In this document: positions 63,920-64,000 of the stretch, piece by piece
How the letters are laid out: every line of letters starts with the position of its first letter
How positions within the stretch are numbered: position 1 is the first letter of the stretch
DNA from: Psettodes erumei
Taxonomy: Eukaryota; Chordata; Actinopteri; Pleuronectiformes; Psettodidae
Assembly (NCBI GenBank): GCA_016785225.1
Contig: JAFBJZ010000675.1
Coordinates: 748,001-812,000, forward strand
Direction: 5' to 3'
Length of the DNA stretch: 64,000 bases
The notes under the pieces: model-generated
Database searches by the model: none
What the model was told of the DNA's origin: nothing
Seen by the model: the letters and a program-made list of their open reading frames with translations, nothing else
Translations under genes and position numbers: made by a program

Positions 63920-64000
63920 AAGATGATTATCTTTTTCTTTCTTCCCTTTATTCCTACTTTTTTCTCTCCTTCTTTCTTTTTTCTTTCTCTTTCTGTCTTT
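63920..64000 (+). other. long pyrimidine tract at the window end
   Basis: About 80 bases are nearly all T and C. It could be simple sequence, or the polypyrimidine tract of an acceptor just beyond the window. Confidence 0.4.

Larger units (their letters stand above)
52091..64000 (+). other. downstream intron of aff2 (partial)
   Basis: No further AFF coding block (for example the Ser/Asp/Glu-rich region or NKWQLDKWL) is found to the end of the window. It contains dense microsatellites at 54063-54521, 57575-57619 and 62107-62462, and dispersed repeats at about 61220-61345 and 63280-63720. The last 80 bases are pyrimidine-rich. Confidence 0.7.

Noticed and set aside
1..64000. CRISPR arrays, operons, phage or toxin systems
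   Set aside because: The window is vertebrate intronic DNA; the repeats are microsatellites and transposons without spacer regularity.

Overview
The window looks like teleost fish genomic DNA, probably from a spiny-rayed fish. It is AT-rich, almost entirely intronic, full of long (CA/TG)n microsatellites, and carries fish-type repeat debris: L2-like LINE, hAT and piggyBac non-autonomous elements, and a tRNA-derived SINE remnant. There are no bacterial gene signals. Most longer open frames here are chance frames or translations of microsatellites.

One gene is supported: the middle of an AF4/FMR2-family gene on the + strand, best assigned as aff2 (FMR2). Eight exons with GT-AG borders are visible: 4992-5667, 6517-6951, 32283-32327, 35083-35169, 37449-37485, 38740-38800, 43470-43524 and 52053-52090. 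They encode family blocks in the expected order: TNKGDALASRVQNTLG..., the SIAH-type degron PTAYVRP followed by MDGQDQAP, VSLPNDSSCVEEILR, EMTHSWPPPLTAIHTPGK, ESQHVTSGYNTQ, and MLEDDLKISSDEEE. The start codon and first exons lie upstream of the window. The Ser-rich transactivation region and C-terminal homology domain lie downstream. AFF proteins are nuclear scaffolds of super-elongation-type complexes (P-TEFb, AF9/ENL), and FMR2 is also linked to RNA binding and splicing.

Layout: 1-4991 upstream intron; 4992-6951 the two large exons with an 849-bp intron; 6952-32282 a 25-kb intron with most of the transposon fossils; 32283-38800 four small exons; 38801-52052 two long introns around the MLEDDLK exon, one holding an LINE fossil; 52091-64000 the start of another long intron.

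The main observations are: (1) the intron at 32328-35082 has (AC)18 just inside its 5' end and a (UG)12 tract in place of the polypyrimidine tract at its 3' end, so the two ends can pair; (2) the 87-nt exon that follows has a UG-type acceptor and a weak donor, so it looks like a regulated cassette; (3) a reading-phase mismatch between exons 6517-6951 and 32283-32327 suggests an extra G, an unseen microexon or an alternative acceptor; (4) several transposon fossils have readable structure, as does a ~560-bp duplication whose second copy gained a perfect 23-bp hairpin.
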